64,000 bases of DNA from Jannaschia rubra. GTDB lineage: Bacteria > Pseudomonadota > Alphaproteobacteria > Rhodobacterales > Rhodobacteraceae. Positions 8,335-17,892 of this stretch are shown in pieces. A model generated the notes under the pieces. That model had not been told where the DNA came from. It saw only the letters and a program-made list of their open reading frames with translations, and searched no databases. The stretch covers positions 62,001 through 126,000 of the forward strand of contig NZ_CXPG01000012.1 in the NCBI RefSeq assembly GCF_001403735.1, in the 5' to 3' direction. A program made the translations under genes and the position numbers. Position 1 is the first letter of the stretch. Every line of letters starts with the position of its first letter.

Positions 8335-9930
8335 ATGACCCATCGCGTGAACCCCGAGCACACGCTCGAAGCCCAAGGCATCACCGGATTGGGTCGGGTG
8401 TACTACAACCTGACGGAACCGGCGATCATCCAGGAGGCCCTGACCCGCGGCGAGGGCACGCTGGGCCAGGGCGGCGCGCTTCTGGTGACGACGGGCAAAT
8501 TCACCGGCCGGTCGCCCAAGGACAAGCACGTTGTCCGGTCCGCCGCGACCGAACACACGATCTGGTGGGACAACAACGCCCCCATGACGCCGGAGGCCTA
8601 CGGCCGGCTCCGCTCCGACATGCTGGCGCACATGAAGGGGCGCGACTATTTCGTGCAGGACCTGTTCGGCGGCGCCGACCCGGCGCACCGGCTGGACGTG
8701 CGGGTCGTCACCGAACTCGCCTGGCACAGCCTGTTCATCCGCCACATGCTGCGGCGCCCGGATGCGGACGAACTGGCGCATTTCGTGCCCGAATACACGG
8801 TCATCAACTGCCCCACCTTCAAGGCCGACCCCCAACGGCACGGCTGCCGCTCCGACGTGGTCATCGCGCTGAACCTCGACGCGGGCGAGATCCTGATCGG
8901 CGGCACCGAATACGCGGGCGAGAACAAGAAATCCGTCTTCACCCTCCTCAACTACATCCTGCCGGACAAAGGCGTCATGCCGATGCATTGCTCGGCCAAC
9001 CACGCCCTCGGCCGGCCCACCGACGCGGCAGTGTTCTTCGGCCTGTCGGGCACGGGCAAGACCACGCTCTCGGCCTCGCCGGACCGCACGCTGATCGGCG
9101 ACGACGAACACGGCTGGTCGGACCGGGGCATCTTCAACTTCGAGGGCGGCTGCTACGCAAAGACCATCAACCTCTCGGCCGAGGCCGAGCCCGAGATCCA
9201 CGCGACCACCACCCGCTTCGCCACGGTGATCGAGAACATGGTCTTCGACCCCGACACGCTGGAACTCGACTTCACCGACGACAGCATCACGGCCAACATG
9301 CGCGCGGCCTATCCGCTCGAGTACATCTCGAACGCCAGTCCCTCCGCGCTTGGCGGGCATCCGAAGAACGTGGTGATGCTGACCTGCGACGCCTTCGGGG
9401 TGCTGCCGCCCATCGCACGGCTGACGCCGGCGCAGGCGATGTATCACTTCCTGTCGGGCTTCACCTCCAAGGTGGCCGGCACCGAGCGCGGCGTGACCGA
9501 GCCCGAACCCACCTTCTCGACCTGCTTCGGCGCGCCCTTCATGCCCCGCCGGCCGGAGGTCTACGGCAACCTCCTGCGCGACAAGATCGCGCGGCACGGG
9601 TCCGACTGCTGGCTCGTCAACACCGGCTGGACCGGCGGCGCCCACGGGACCGGCAGCCGCATGCCGATCAAGGCGACGCGCAACCTGCTGTCGGCGGCCC
9701 TCGGCGGGTCGCTGTCGCGGGGCGAGTTCCGCCGCGATCCGAACTTCGGCTTCGACGTTCCTGTCCATTGCGAAGGGGTGGCCGACCTCCTCCTCGATCC
9801 GCGCCGCACCTGGGCGGACAAGGACGCATACGACGCCCAGGCGCGCCGCCTGGTGGACATGTTCGCCGACAACTTCCAGAGGTACGTCGATCACATCGAC
9901 GAGGACGTGAAGGCTTGCGCCATCGGCTGA
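8335..9930 (+). CDS. pckA: Phosphoenolpyruvate carboxykinase (ATP)
   Basis: 531 aa, family length. Catalyses ATP + oxaloacetate to PEP + ADP + CO2, the gateway to gluconeogenesis. Kinase-1a P-loop [11 protein letters not shown] starts at residue 236, followed by [12 protein letters not shown] (kinase-2 and metal-binding Asp pair). The substrate-binding R-x-P-K-D segment is [10 protein letters not shown] near residue 58, and the [15 protein letters not shown] adenine-binding loop is intact. ATG at 8335 follows CAGGAGCC. The last 16 bases overlap the TTG start proposed for the next gene. Confidence 0.97.
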   Translation: MTHRVNPEHTLEAQGITGLGRVYYNLTEPAIIQEALTRGEGTLGQGGALLVTTGKFTGRSPKDKHVVRSAATEHTIWWDNNAPMTPEAYGRLRSDMLAHMKGRDYFVQDLFGGADPAHRLDVRVVTELAWHSLFIRHMLRRPDADELAHFVPEYTVINCPTFKADPQRHGCRSDVVIALNLDAGEILIGGTEYAGENKKSVFTLLNYILPDKGVMPMHCSANHALGRPTDAAVFFGLSGTGKTTLSASPDRTLIGDDEHGWSDRGIFNFEGGCYAKTINLSAEAEPEIHATTTRFATVIENMVFDPDTLELDFTDDSITANMRAAYPLEYISNASPSALGGHPKNVVMLTCDAFGVLPPIARLTPAQAMYHFLSGFTSKVAGTERGVTEPEPTFSTCFGAPFMPRRPEVYGNLLRDKIARHGSDCWLVNTGWTGGAHGTGSRMPIKATRNLLSAALGGSLSRGEFRRDPNFGFDVPVHCEGVADLLLDPRRTWADKDAYDAQARRLVDMFADNFQRYVDHIDEDVKACAIG

Positions 9931-10430
9931 CATTCGCGGGGTTTCTCGCCCTGCTCGCCTGCGCGACCCCCGTGGCCGCGCAGGTCCGGCTGGTCGAGGC
10001 GGGCATCGTCTGCCCGGCCGCCGAGGAAGGCCAACTCATCGCGGCCCCCGGCACCCTCGCCGGCTTCATCCGCAGAATCGACGACATGGGCTTCGACATG
10101 CCGGGCCGCGTCGTGCCCGCGGTGTCGGGCGTCGCCTTCGGCATCCGGACCGAACTCAAGGGCGACGGGCCGCTCGACGTGCGCATGGTCACGCGCCACC
10201 CGCCGATGGGCGCCGACGGCATGACGGAACAGGTTCACGAGGTGACGCTTCTACCGAATGTGTCGAACCTGCGCGTCTATCGTTTCGACTTCGGCTATGA
10301 GATGGTTCCCGGTGCGTGGACCCTTGCGGTTGAGGCGGGGGGCGCCACCCTGCTGTCAGTGGATTTCGAGGTCACCGATGCGCCAGATCCGCGCCTTGCC
10401 GACATCTGCGGCCATCTTCTGCAAAGCTGA
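9915..10430 (+). CDS. DUF3859 secreted protein, copy A (TTG start inside pckA)
   Basis: The frame has no ATG before the domain, but TTG at 9915 gives a classic signal peptide (M-R-H-R-L then a hydrophobic stretch ending CATPVAAQ) and a 171-residue product, exactly the length of copy B downstream. AAGG lies just upstream in pckA. After the signal peptide the copies share [13 protein letters not shown], a P-A/P-G-T repeat, GFIRRI, the HPPMG motif and YEMVPG-W-T followed by a VDFEV ending. CTG at 9927 is an alternative start. Exported protein of unknown function. Confidence 0.8.
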   Translation: MRHRLTFAGFLALLACATPVAAQVRLVEAGIVCPAAEEGQLIAAPGTLAGFIRRIDDMGFDMPGRVVPAVSGVAFGIRTELKGDGPLDVRMVTRHPPMGADGMTEQVHEVTLLPNVSNLRVYRFDFGYEMVPGAWTLAVEAGGATLLSVDFEVTDAPDPRLADICGHLLQS

Positions 10431-10439
10431 AGGAACTCC

Positions 10440-10955
10440 ATGATCCTGAGCCGCGCCTTTCTGTCGCTCCTTCTGCTGTCGCCCGTTCCGGCGGCGGCCC
10501 AGGTCCGGCTGGTCGGCGCGGGGATCGTCTGCCCGCGCGAATCCCGCGGCGAACTGGTTCCCGCGCCCGGGACGGAAGCGGGTCACATCCGCCGGATCGA
10601 GGAGGGGCTGATCTTCGACCTGCCCGACCGGATCGTCCCCACGATGGACGACCTGAGCTTCGGCTTCCGCACGGCGCTGAAGCCCGGCACGCCCACCCAG
10701 ACCGTGACCGTGGTCGTGACCCATCCCCCCATGGGGCCGCGCGGCGTGGAACGGGAAGAATGGACCGACGTGATCGAGCCGGGCACCCAGAGCCTCAACC
10801 TTTTCACCTTCGAAGAAGACTACGAGAAGGTCCCCGGACCCTGGACGTTCGCCATCGAACTGGACGGCGTGCCCCTGGTCGAGGTGCCTTTCGAGGTGAC
10901 CGAGGCCGACGGACGCGGCCGCATCGAGCAGGTCTGCTTCCAGTTCCTGAGCTAA
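10440..10955 (+). CDS. DUF3859 secreted protein, copy B
   Basis: 171 aa with ATG, signal peptide (FLSLLLLSPVPAAAQ) and the same domain plan as copy A: AQVRLVGAGIVCP, GHIRRIEEG, VVTHPPMGPRG, FTFEEDYEKVPGPWTF, VPFEV. Cys residues occur at the VCP motif and near the C-terminus (EQVCFQF), matching the pair in copy A and suggesting a disulfide in the periplasm. It lies nine bases after copy A and is a local duplicate that has diverged. Function unknown. It converges with the TauE/SafE gene, overlapping its stop by four bases. Confidence 0.85.
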   Translation: MILSRAFLSLLLLSPVPAAAQVRLVGAGIVCPRESRGELVPAPGTEAGHIRRIEEGLIFDLPDRIVPTMDDLSFGFRTALKPGTPTQTVTVVVTHPPMGPRGVEREEWTDVIEPGTQSLNLFTFEEDYEKVPGPWTFAIELDGVPLVEVPFEVTEADGRGRIEQVCFQFLS

Positions 10956-11710
10956 CCCATGAGCCCCTTGCGGATCAGGTTCACCCCGGCCACCACCAAA
11001 ACGATCAGCGTGGCCCGACGGAACACCGCCGCGTCCATCCTGTCCTGAAGCCGGAAACCGATGACCATGCCGGCCAGCGCCGCCGGCAACAACCCCGCCG
11101 AAAACCAGACCGTCTCCTGGTTCAGGATGCCCGACCGCAGATGCGCGAGGAAAAGGACGATGGACCCGGCGCCATAGATCACCCCCTGTACCACCATCTG
11201 CCGCGATTTCGGCGTGTCGATCGCCATGAGATACAGCACCGTCGTCGGGCCCCAGGTCCCGGCCAGACCGCCGAGGGCGCCCGAAACAAGGCCGATCCCC
11301 CATTCCGCTGCGGACCGGCGGGACGGCGGGACATGCAGGCGAAAGCCGCTCAGTTGCAGAAGCGACAGGCCCACCACCGGCACGCCGAGGATCAGATAGA
11401 AGGCATCGCGCGGGATCGTGGTGACCAGTTGCGCGGTGAGGAAGATCGACGCCATCACGATCGCCAGGTACCGCCAATGCAGCCGAGCGGCCTGGATGGC
11501 CGCGATCCGCCCCTGCCGGAACACCTGCACCCCGTTCGACACCAGCACCGAGACAAGGATACCGGCCAGCGCCAGCCGGGGGTCGAGAAAGCTCGACAGC
11601 CCCGATATCATGATGAGCGGCAGCGCGAACCCGATGGCGCCCTTGACCACCCCCGCGAACAGCGAGATGCCCAGTGCAAGGGCCCAGGCAGTTGGGGTCA
11701 GGCTTTCCAT
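10952..11710 (-). CDS. TauE/SafE family sulfite/anion exporter
   Basis: 252-aa integral membrane protein with about eight hydrophobic segments arranged as two repeats (GISLFAGVVKGAIGFALPLIM near the N-terminus; SGALGGLAGTWGPTTVLYLM near the middle). The VKGAIGFALPLI and GPTTVLYL stretches correspond to the two family repeats. Family members export sulfite, sulfoacetate or other organic anions, and the substrate here cannot be read from sequence. It is a single gene between convergent DUF3859 copy B and divergent mcd. Confidence 0.85.
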   Translation of the reverse strand: MESLTPTAWALALGISLFAGVVKGAIGFALPLIMISGLSSFLDPRLALAGILVSVLVSNGVQVFRQGRIAAIQAARLHWRYLAIVMASIFLTAQLVTTIPRDAFYLILGVPVVGLSLLQLSGFRLHVPPSRRSAAEWGIGLVSGALGGLAGTWGPTTVLYLMAIDTPKSRQMVVQGVIYGAGSIVLFLAHLRSGILNQETVWFSAGLLPAALAGMVIGFRLQDRMDAAVFRRATLIVLVVAGVNLIRKGLMG

Positions 11711-11837
11711 CGCAACTGGATAGGCTTCGTCGACGGCAGCCGCTAGCCCTGAGCAAAAGTCATAATATTGGCTTGAACACCCCCTCCTGCGGAATTAAGT
11801 TTCGCTGCAACTGCAAAATGAACGGACAGGAGCCCCC

Positions 11838-13532
11838 ATGCCCCATGACGGCCAGACCATGCCCGACGACCGCGGCGCCGAGGCTCTCCTCCTGCCCGAC
11901 CTTCTGGACCTGACGGCGCAAGCCTCGAGCACGCTCGACGCGTTTCTCGACCGGGCAAGGGCCTCCGTCGCGTCCCGCGTGACCGCGAACGGCCGCCTCG
12001 ATCCCGACCTGATGGAGCGGGAACAGGCCGCGACCCACGGGCTCGCCTGGCTGGCCACCTATGCGCAGGCCCTGCGCCAGATGCAGGCCTGGGCCGAACG
12101 CCTGACGGATGCCGGCACCTTCGGCGAGATCGAGGCGCTGATCCACCAGATCGCCTTCGGCGAATACCTCTGGCAGGTCTACGGCGGCCTGCCGATGTCG
12201 CAGGGCGAAATCCTGCGCCCCCAGGACATGGGCCTGACGCAGGACGACCAGCGCGATCTGATGGCGCCTGCCGTGATGACGCTCTGCGATCGGGGCAACA
12301 CCCCCGAGGCCCGCGCGCGGCTGGTCGAGCTGATGCGCGACCGGACGGCCAATGCCACCTTCGGCGCCACCGGCCTCGACGATGAACTCGAAATGATCCG
12401 CGACCAGTTCCGCCGCTGGTCCGACGACAAGGTCGCGCCCCACGCCCACGGCTGGCACCTGCGCGACGAGTTGATCCCGATGGCGGTCATCGACGAGATG
12501 GCCGAACTGGGCGTCTTCGGCCTGACCATCCCGGAGGAATACGGCGGCCTCGGGCTGCCAAAGGCGGCCATGTGCGTCGTCTCCGAAGAACTGTCGCGCG
12601 GCTATATCGGCGTGGGCTCCCTCGGCACACGGTCCGAAATCGCGGCCGAATTGATCCTGGGCGGCGGCACCGACGAGCAGAAGGCGAAATGGCTGCCCCG
12701 CCTCGCCTCGGGCGAAACGCTGCCCACCGCCGTCTTCACCGAACCCAACACGGGCTCCGACCTCGGCTCGCTCCGCACGCGGGCGCTGCCCGACGGCGAC
12801 GATTGGCGCGTGACCGGCAACAAGACCTGGATCACCCATGCCGCGCGGACGCATATGATGACGCTGCTCGCCCGGACCGATCCTGACACGTCGAACTACG
12901 CCGGCCTGTCGATGTTCCTTGCCGAAAAGACGCCGGGCACGGACGCTGACCCCTTCCCGACCGACGGCATGACCGGGGGCGAGATCGAGGTGCTGGGCTA
13001 CCGCGGCATGAAGGAATACGAACTCGCCTTCGACGGTTTCCACGTCGCGGGCGAGAACCTTCTGGGCGGCGTGACGGGTCAGGGCTTCAAGCAGTTGATG
13101 CAGACCTTCGAGTCGGCCCGCATCCAGACCGCCGCCCGCGCCATCGGCGTGGCGCAGGCCGCGCTCGACGCCGCGCTGGCCTATGCCGAGACGCGGCAGC
13201 AGTTCGGCAAGCCGCTGATCGCCTTCCCCCGCGTCTCCGACAAGCTCGCCATGATGGCGGTAGAGATCATGGTGACGCGGCAGCTCACCTATTTCTCGGC
13301 CGCCGAAAAGGACGACGGCCGCCGGTGCGACCTGGAGGCCGGGATGGCCAAGCTCCTCGGCGCCCGCACTGCCTGGGCCGCCGCCGACAACGGGCTGCAG
13401 ATCCACGGCGGCAACGGCTTCGCGCTGGAATACCCGATCAGCCGCCTTCTCTGCGACGCTCGCATCCTGAACATCTTCGAGGGCGCGGCCGAGATCCAGG
13501 CCCAGGTCATCGCCCGCCGCCTGCTCGGCTGA
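11838..13532 (+). CDS. mcd: (2S)-methylsuccinyl-CoA dehydrogenase
   Basis: 564 aa, longer than ordinary acyl-CoA dehydrogenases by an N-terminal extension of about 150 residues, as in Mcd of the ethylmalonyl-CoA pathway. The domain reads GVFGLTIPEEYGGLGL, GYIGVGSLGTRSEIAAELI, TAVFTEPNTGSDLGSLRTRA and TWITHAARTHMMTLLART. The C-terminal helices include TRQQFGKPLIAFPRVSDKLA and ADNGLQIHGGNGFALEYPIS. FAD-dependent oxidation of methylsuccinyl-CoA to mesaconyl-CoA during acetyl-CoA assimilation. ATG 11838 follows CAGGAG. The location beside pckA matches Rhodobacter sphaeroides as I recall it. A CTGCAACTGCAA direct repeat lies at 11805-11816 in the leader. Confidence 0.88.
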   Translation: MPHDGQTMPDDRGAEALLLPDLLDLTAQASSTLDAFLDRARASVASRVTANGRLDPDLMEREQAATHGLAWLATYAQALRQMQAWAERLTDAGTFGEIEALIHQIAFGEYLWQVYGGLPMSQGEILRPQDMGLTQDDQRDLMAPAVMTLCDRGNTPEARARLVELMRDRTANATFGATGLDDELEMIRDQFRRWSDDKVAPHAHGWHLRDELIPMAVIDEMAELGVFGLTIPEEYGGLGLPKAAMCVVSEELSRGYIGVGSLGTRSEIAAELILGGGTDEQKAKWLPRLASGETLPTAVFTEPNTGSDLGSLRTRALPDGDDWRVTGNKTWITHAARTHMMTLLARTDPDTSNYAGLSMFLAEKTPGTDADPFPTDGMTGGEIEVLGYRGMKEYELAFDGFHVAGENLLGGVTGQGFKQLMQTFESARIQTAARAIGVAQAALDAALAYAETRQQFGKPLIAFPRVSDKLAMMAVEIMVTRQLTYFSAAEKDDGRRCDLEAGMAKLLGARTAWAAADNGLQIHGGNGFALEYPISRLLCDARILNIFEGAAEIQAQVIARRLLG

Positions 13533-13571
13533 CCCCTTCCGCCCGGCGCCGGGACGGGGCAGAAGCGTGCC

Positions 13572-13970
13572 ATGAAACGCGCGCTTCTCCTCCTGTCGCT
13601 GCTCGCAGCCTGTCGGGGCGACGAGACCATATCGGGCTATGCCGACCCGGCAACCGTCTGGCGCCTGACCGAACTCGACGGCGCGCCTTTCGATGCGCGC
13701 GCCACCCTGACGTTTCCCGCGCGGGGCAAGGTCGCGGGTCAGGCGCCCTGCAACACCTTCACGGCCGCGCAGGGCGTCCCGCTGCCCTGGATCGAAATCC
13801 GCGACATCGCGTCGACGCGCATGGCCTGTCCCGACCTCGCGCAGGAAATCCGTTTCCTCGACGCCCTCCGCGCCATGACCCTCGCCGAAGTGGTGGGCGA
13901 TGTGCTGATCCTCGGCACCGACGAGGGGCATGCGATGGTGTTCCGCGCCGAACCGCGCGCCCCGCGCTAG
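13572..13970 (+). CDS. META-domain lipoprotein
   Basis: 132 aa. N-terminus MKRALLLLSLLAACRGDE has a short charged region, a hydrophobic core and a lipobox L-A-A-C at Cys14, so a lipoprotein anchored by the inner or outer membrane is predicted. The rest is a META/HslJ-like domain: VWRLTELDGAPFDARATLTF, then GQAPCNTFTA and TRMACPDL, the two cysteine-bearing segments typical of the family. Related to the E. coli heat-inducible protein HslJ; no enzymatic role is known. Stop overlaps the recO stop by four bases (convergent). Confidence 0.8.
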   Translation: MKRALLLLSLLAACRGDETISGYADPATVWRLTELDGAPFDARATLTFPARGKVAGQAPCNTFTAAQGVPLPWIEIRDIASTRMACPDLAQEIRFLDALRAMTLAEVVGDVLILGTDEGHAMVFRAEPRAPR

Positions 13971-14689
13971 ACCTCCGCCCGCAGCGCCGCCAACAGCCGT
14001 TCCCGCGCCGGCGGCACGGGCCTGTCGCCGAAGGACGGCGCGACCTTCTGCTTCAGGAAGAACCCGGTCAGCTCCAGCGCCGCCACCACGCCGGCAATCG
14101 ACGGCGCCCCCCCGACCAGCATCTCCGGCAGCGGCAGAAGGCGTGCGGCCCAGTCGCCTGCGCCCGACCGGCTGACCGCGCGGCCCGTACGTGGGCTGAC
14201 GAAGGCCAAATCGTTCGCCCCACCCGACACCGCGCAGGCCGACAGGTCCAGCCGGAAGCCCGCGATGGCCAGCAGTTCCACCTCCCAGCCGACGTAGTCG
14301 GTAAGCCATCCCTCACCGTCCACGATGGCGTCGCACAGCGTCTCGGTCCGCGCCTGGAACGCCCCCATCGTCTCCCGCTCCGGCAGGACGAAGGAGCAGA
14401 GCGCGCAGACCGAGGTGAGCGCGGACAACCGCAGTGCGTCCGACAGGACCGCCGCCGCGCGGGAGCGTTTCAACTCCACCGACCAGCCGCCCATGTGGCT
14501 CTCCAGCCGTGCGCGCCAAGCGGCGTCGAGCTGGTTTCCGGGCTGCAGCATCGGCGCCTTGCGCCGGGACGTGCCGCCATGGACGATGCCCAGGTGGCGC
14601 CCGTGCTCGCGGGTGAACAATTCCAGGATGACCGAGGTTTCGCCATGCGGCCGCGCGGCGAGGACGATGCCTTCGTCGCGCCATTCCAT
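13967..14689 (-). CDS. recO: DNA repair protein RecO
   Basis: 240 aa, normal for the family. N-terminal OB-fold: MEWRDEGIVLAARPHGETSVILELFTREHG and GRHLGIVHGG. Then the helical domain with YVGWEVELLAIAGFRLDLSACAV; the C-terminal region has GFFLKQKVAPSFGDRPVPPARERLL. Mediates RecA loading in the RecFOR pathway by binding SSB, RecR and DNA. The ATG at 14689 overlaps the preceding DUF1491 stop by one base, deciding the start. Last gene of the lepB-rnc-era-DUF1491-recO run. Confidence 0.93.
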   Translation of the reverse strand: MEWRDEGIVLAARPHGETSVILELFTREHGRHLGIVHGGTSRRKAPMLQPGNQLDAAWRARLESHMGGWSVELKRSRAAAVLSDALRLSALTSVCALCSFVLPERETMGAFQARTETLCDAIVDGEGWLTDYVGWEVELLAIAGFRLDLSACAVSGGANDLAFVSPRTGRAVSRSGAGDWAARLLPLPEMLVGGAPSIAGVVAALELTGFFLKQKVAPSFGDRPVPPARERLLAALRAEV

Positions 14690-15018
14690 CAGGCCAGCCC
14701 CTCCTGATCCAGCAGATGCCGCCCCTGCCTGTCCTCGACCTCCAGCACCCAGAGGTCGGGATCGAAGCCCCGTTGCCGGACGATGGCCGCGTCGCACTCG
14801 GCCTCCGCCCCTTCGGTCAGCACGACCCAGGCGCGCTCTCCGGTCATCAGATCGAAGCTGCGCTGGAACACCCGCGCCTGCCCGTCGAGCGTGTTGAGCT
14901 TGACCAGAACCGCGCCCCCCGTGTCGTCGCCGTGGCGCACCACGAAGCAGGGAATGTCATGCAACTCCAGCCGCTTGCGATAGGCCGAGACCCAGAAGGA
15001 CGCCGTCAGCCTGCTCAA
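14689..15018 (-). CDS. DUF1491 family protein
   Basis: 109 aa. The N-terminus SFWVSAYRKRLELHDIPCFVV, followed by GDDTGGAVLVKLNTLDG, is the family signature. The C-terminal half (FDPDLWVLEVEDRQGRHLLDQEGL) is also typical. Conserved between era and recO in Rhodobacteraceae. Stop and start overlap both neighbours (one base with recO, four with era), so it belongs to the same transcript. Function unknown; cytoplasmic by composition. Confidence 0.88.
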   Translation of the reverse strand: MSRLTASFWVSAYRKRLELHDIPCFVVRHGDDTGGAVLVKLNTLDGQARVFQRSFDLMTGERAWVVLTEGAEAECDAAIVRQRGFDPDLWVLEVEDRQGRHLLDQEGLA

Positions 15019-15935
15019 GAACCGCCATCCTTGAAGTCGAGCCCCATGGCATCGAACCGCTCCGCCTCCTCCAGCCAGTCGGGGCGGACCACGACGCGCA
15101 GGAACAGATGGACGCGGTGCCCGAGGAAGGCCTCCATCTCCTGCCGGGCGGCCTGCCCCACGGCCTTCGCCGTCTCGCCCTTGCGGCCCAGCACGATGCC
15201 CTTGTGTCCGTCGCGGATGACATAGATCACCTGGTCGATGCGGACCGAGCCGTCAGCGCGATCCTCCCATTTCTCGGTCTCGACCGTCATCTGATAGGGC
15301 AGCTCCTGATGCAGCCGCAGGGTCAGCTTCTCGCGCGTGATCTCGGCCGCGATCTGGCGCAATGGCAGGTCCGCGATCTGGTCCTCGGGGTATAGCCAAG
15401 GCCCCTCCGGCACCCGTGCGGCCAGATCGGCGCGCAGGTCGTCGACGCCGTGCCCCCGCTCCGCCGAAATCAGGAAGGTCGCATCGAAGGGGAACCGCGC
15501 GTTCATCTTCTCGGTCAACTTCAGCAGCACCTCGGCCCGCACCCGGTCGATCTTGTTGATGGCCAAGAGCACGGGCTGCCCCTCCACCCGCCGGTCCTCC
15601 AGCGCGCTCAGGATGGCCTCGACCCCCTCGGACAACCCCCGGTGCGCCTCGATCAGCAGGACGACGACATCCGCATCCGCCGCTCCGGTCCAGGCGGCGG
15701 CCACCATCGCCCGGTCCAGCCGCCGCTTCGGCCGGAACAGACCCGGCGTATCGACGAAGACCAGTTGCGACGCGCCTTCCATCGCCACGCCCCGAATGCG
15801 CGCCCGCGTCGTCTGAACCTTGTGCGTCACGATCGACACCTTCGCCCCCACCATCCGGTTGAGCAGCGTCGATTTGCCCGCGTTCGGCTCTCCGATCAGG
15901 GCGACGAACCCCGCGCGTGTCACTTCGTCAGCCAT
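15015..15935 (-). CDS. era: GTPase Era
   Basis: 306 aa. G1 GEPNAGKST is at residues 15-23, followed by the switch I region with TTRARIRG, G3 VDTPG in [12 protein letters not shown], and G4 as NKID in [11 protein letters not shown]. The C-terminal KH domain contains [22 protein letters not shown]. Binds the 3' end of 16S rRNA and helps assemble the 30S subunit. The first eight bases overlap the end of rnc, the usual rnc-era coupling. Confidence 0.97.
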   Translation of the reverse strand: MADEVTRAGFVALIGEPNAGKSTLLNRMVGAKVSIVTHKVQTTRARIRGVAMEGASQLVFVDTPGLFRPKRRLDRAMVAAAWTGAADADVVVLLIEAHRGLSEGVEAILSALEDRRVEGQPVLLAINKIDRVRAEVLLKLTEKMNARFPFDATFLISAERGHGVDDLRADLAARVPEGPWLYPEDQIADLPLRQIAAEITREKLTLRLHQELPYQMTVETEKWEDRADGSVRIDQVIYVIRDGHKGIVLGRKGETAKAVGQAARQEMEAFLGHRVHLFLRVVVRPDWLEEAERFDAMGLDFKDGGS

Positions 15936-16611
15936 CGCCTACCTCCGTCAGCAGGGCCCGCGCCGCCGCCTGTTCCGCCGCACGCTTCGACGTAGCCTCG
16001 CCACCCGCGGTCCGGCCGTCCTCCAGCCGCGCGGTGATGACGAACATCGGCGCATGGTCCGGCCCCGTCCGCCCCGTCACCTCATAGACCGGCGGCTGCA
16101 TTCCCCGCGCCTGTGCCCATTCCTGCAACGTCGTCTTCGGGTCGCGGGCATCGGCCTCGACCGTACGGATGCGGTCGCCCCAAAGCCGCAGGATCATCTC
16201 ACGCGCGGCCTCCAGCCCTGCGTCCAGATAGACGGCGGCGATCAAGGCCTCCATCGCGTCGCCCAGCAGCGCCATCTTGCGCCGCCCGCCCGTCACCTGC
16301 TCCGACTTGCCGAGCTTCAGCACCGACCCGATGTCGACGGCGCGGGCCACGTCGGCGCAGGTCTCCTTGCGGACCAGGGCATTGTAGCGCGGCGCAAGCT
16401 GCCCCTCGACGGCGGCGCGGTCGCCCTCCATCAGGACCTGCGCGATCACCAGCCCCAACACACGGTCGCCCAGGAACTCCAGCCGCTGGTTGTCGGGCCG
16501 CGTGTCCGACGAGATCGAGCTGTGCGTCATCGCCCGCACCAGAAGGTCGGGCCGGGCGAAACGGTGCCCGATCCGGTGCTCGAACTCGGCCAGGTCACGC
16601 GACAGCTTCAC
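15928..16611 (-). CDS. rnc: Ribonuclease III
   Basis: 227 aa. The catalytic signature reads [18 protein letters not shown] (NERLEFLGD variant with Gln), and the second metal-binding region is [16 protein letters not shown]. The C-terminal dsRNA-binding domain begins with [13 protein letters not shown] and ends with [18 protein letters not shown]. Processes rRNA precursors and double-stranded RNA. Overlaps era downstream by eight bases and lepB upstream by four. Confidence 0.97.
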   Translation of the reverse strand: MKLSRDLAEFEHRIGHRFARPDLLVRAMTHSSISSDTRPDNQRLEFLGDRVLGLVIAQVLMEGDRAAVEGQLAPRYNALVRKETCADVARAVDIGSVLKLGKSEQVTGGRRKMALLGDAMEALIAAVYLDAGLEAAREMILRLWGDRIRTVEADARDPKTTLQEWAQARGMQPPVYEVTGRTGPDHAPMFVITARLEDGRTAGGEATSKRAAEQAAARALLTEVGDG

Positions 16612-17402
16612 ACGATCTTCTCGAAGAAACGGTCCATCCGCCAGGTCCAGAAATACAGCATCCGGCTCCCGGCGGAGGAGAAGACCACCCGGTCCGCGCG
16701 GCCGATCAGGTTCTCGAAGGGTACGAAGCCCACGCCGCCGATGGAGCGCGGAAAGCGGCTGTCGCGGGAATTGTCGCGGTTGTCACCCATGAAGAAATAC
16801 TGCCCCTCGGGCACGGTGAAGGCCGGCGTGTCATCCACGCTCGTCGTCTCGATGTTCAGGATGTGGTGGGGCTCGTCGGTGCCGGGCAACGTCTCCTCGA
16901 ACCGCTCCTTCACGCAGCGTCCGCCCAGACCCACGGTCCCCGCATCGTTGGCGCAGCGCGGCGTCAGGCGCTGCGGGCCCTGCGGTTCGTTCACCTCGAC
17001 GAAATCCTCGATCGGCTCGACCTTGGCGGCCACCCCGTTGATGTGGACGACCCCGTCCTTCATCTGCACCGTGTCGCCCGGCAGGCCGACCAGGCGCTTG
17101 ATGAAGTCGGTGCCGTTGACGGGGTGGCGGAACACGATCACGTCGCCACGCTCGGGCTGCGAGCCGAAGATGCGACCCGAGATCGGGCACAGGGAGAACG
17201 GGCAGGAATGGCGCGAATAGCCATAGGCCATCTTGTTGACGAACAGGAAATCGCCGATCAGCAGCGTGTCCTTCATCGACCCCGACGGAATCCAGAACGG
17301 CTGGAAGAACAGCGTGCGGAAGATGCCCGCGATGAGCAGCGCCCAGAAGACGGTCTTCACCGTCTCGAACAACCCGTCCTTCTTTTCGGCCTTCGACGCC
17401 AT
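16608..17402 (-). CDS. lepB: Signal peptidase I
   Basis: 264 aa. One N-terminal membrane segment ([20 protein letters not shown]) is followed by the catalytic Ser in [20 protein letters not shown]. The GDVIVFRHP strand precedes the general-base Lys in [15 protein letters not shown]. The later box E is [15 protein letters not shown]. Cleaves signal peptides from exported proteins at the periplasmic face. Cotranscribed with rnc and era as in many alphaproteobacteria. Confidence 0.97.
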   Translation of the reverse strand: MASKAEKKDGLFETVKTVFWALLIAGIFRTLFFQPFWIPSGSMKDTLLIGDFLFVNKMAYGYSRHSCPFSLCPISGRIFGSQPERGDVIVFRHPVNGTDFIKRLVGLPGDTVQMKDGVVHINGVAAKVEPIEDFVEVNEPQGPQRLTPRCANDAGTVGLGGRCVKERFEETLPGTDEPHHILNIETTSVDDTPAFTVPEGQYFFMGDNRDNSRDSRFPRSIGGVGFVPFENLIGRADRVVFSSAGSRMLYFWTWRMDRFFEKIV

Positions 17403-17474
17403 GCTATCCGTCCTCGCTAGATGTGGGTTCCCCTGCCCCCTGCCCCGGCGGCTGTCAACCGGCGGGTGGGCAGG

Positions 17475-17876
17475 TCAGGCGAAGGGCCGCGCCTCGATCA
17501 CGACATAGGCATGGGCCCAGGGGTGATCGTCGGTCAGCGACACGTGGATGATGGCCTCGTGGCCCTCGGGCGTCATCCGTGCCAGCCGCTCCTCGGCCCA
17601 GCCGGTGACGGTCATCACGGGCTGGCCGGTGTGCAGGTTGGCTACCGCCATGTCCTTCCAGGCGATCCCCATGCGAAGCCCGGTGCCCAACGCCTTGGAA
17701 CAGGCTTCCTTGGCCGCCCACCGCTTGGCATAGGTCGCGGCCTCGCCCTGTCGGCTCGCGGCCCTGCGCTGCTCGCGCTCGGTGAAGACGCGGTTGCGGA
17801 AGCGGTCGCCGAACCGGTCGAGAACGCCCTGCACCCGCTCGATGTTGGCCAGGTCCGTGCCGATCCCCAGGATCAC
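17475..17876 (-). CDS. acpS: Holo-[acyl-carrier-protein] synthase
   Basis: Transfers 4'-phosphopantetheine from CoA to a Ser of ACP. The family N-terminus is [14 protein letters not shown], which places the start at GTG 17876 (133 aa). An ATG at 17900 in the same frame would add eight residues and overlap the pdxJ end. Asp in GIGTDLAN and Glu in the [17 protein letters not shown] helix are the Mg-binding residues, and the ending includes [16 protein letters not shown]. The pdxJ-acpS-lepB neighbourhood is conserved. Confidence 0.93.
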   Translation of the reverse strand: MILGIGTDLANIERVQGVLDRFGDRFRNRVFTEREQRRAASRQGEAATYAKRWAAKEACSKALGTGLRMGIAWKDMAVANLHTGQPVMTVTGWAEERLARMTPEGHEAIIHVSLTDDHPWAHAYVVIEARPFA

Positions 17877-17892
17877 GCCGCGGGCCCGCCAC

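Noticed and set aside
8565-10430. 621-codon frame as one long protein
   Set aside because: Its first 450 codons are a shadow of pckA. Only the last part, from TTG 9915, is a real DUF3859 protein.
11760-14309. 849-codon minus-strand open frame
   Set aside because: Antisense to mcd and the META lipoprotein and overlapping recO in another frame; no family features.
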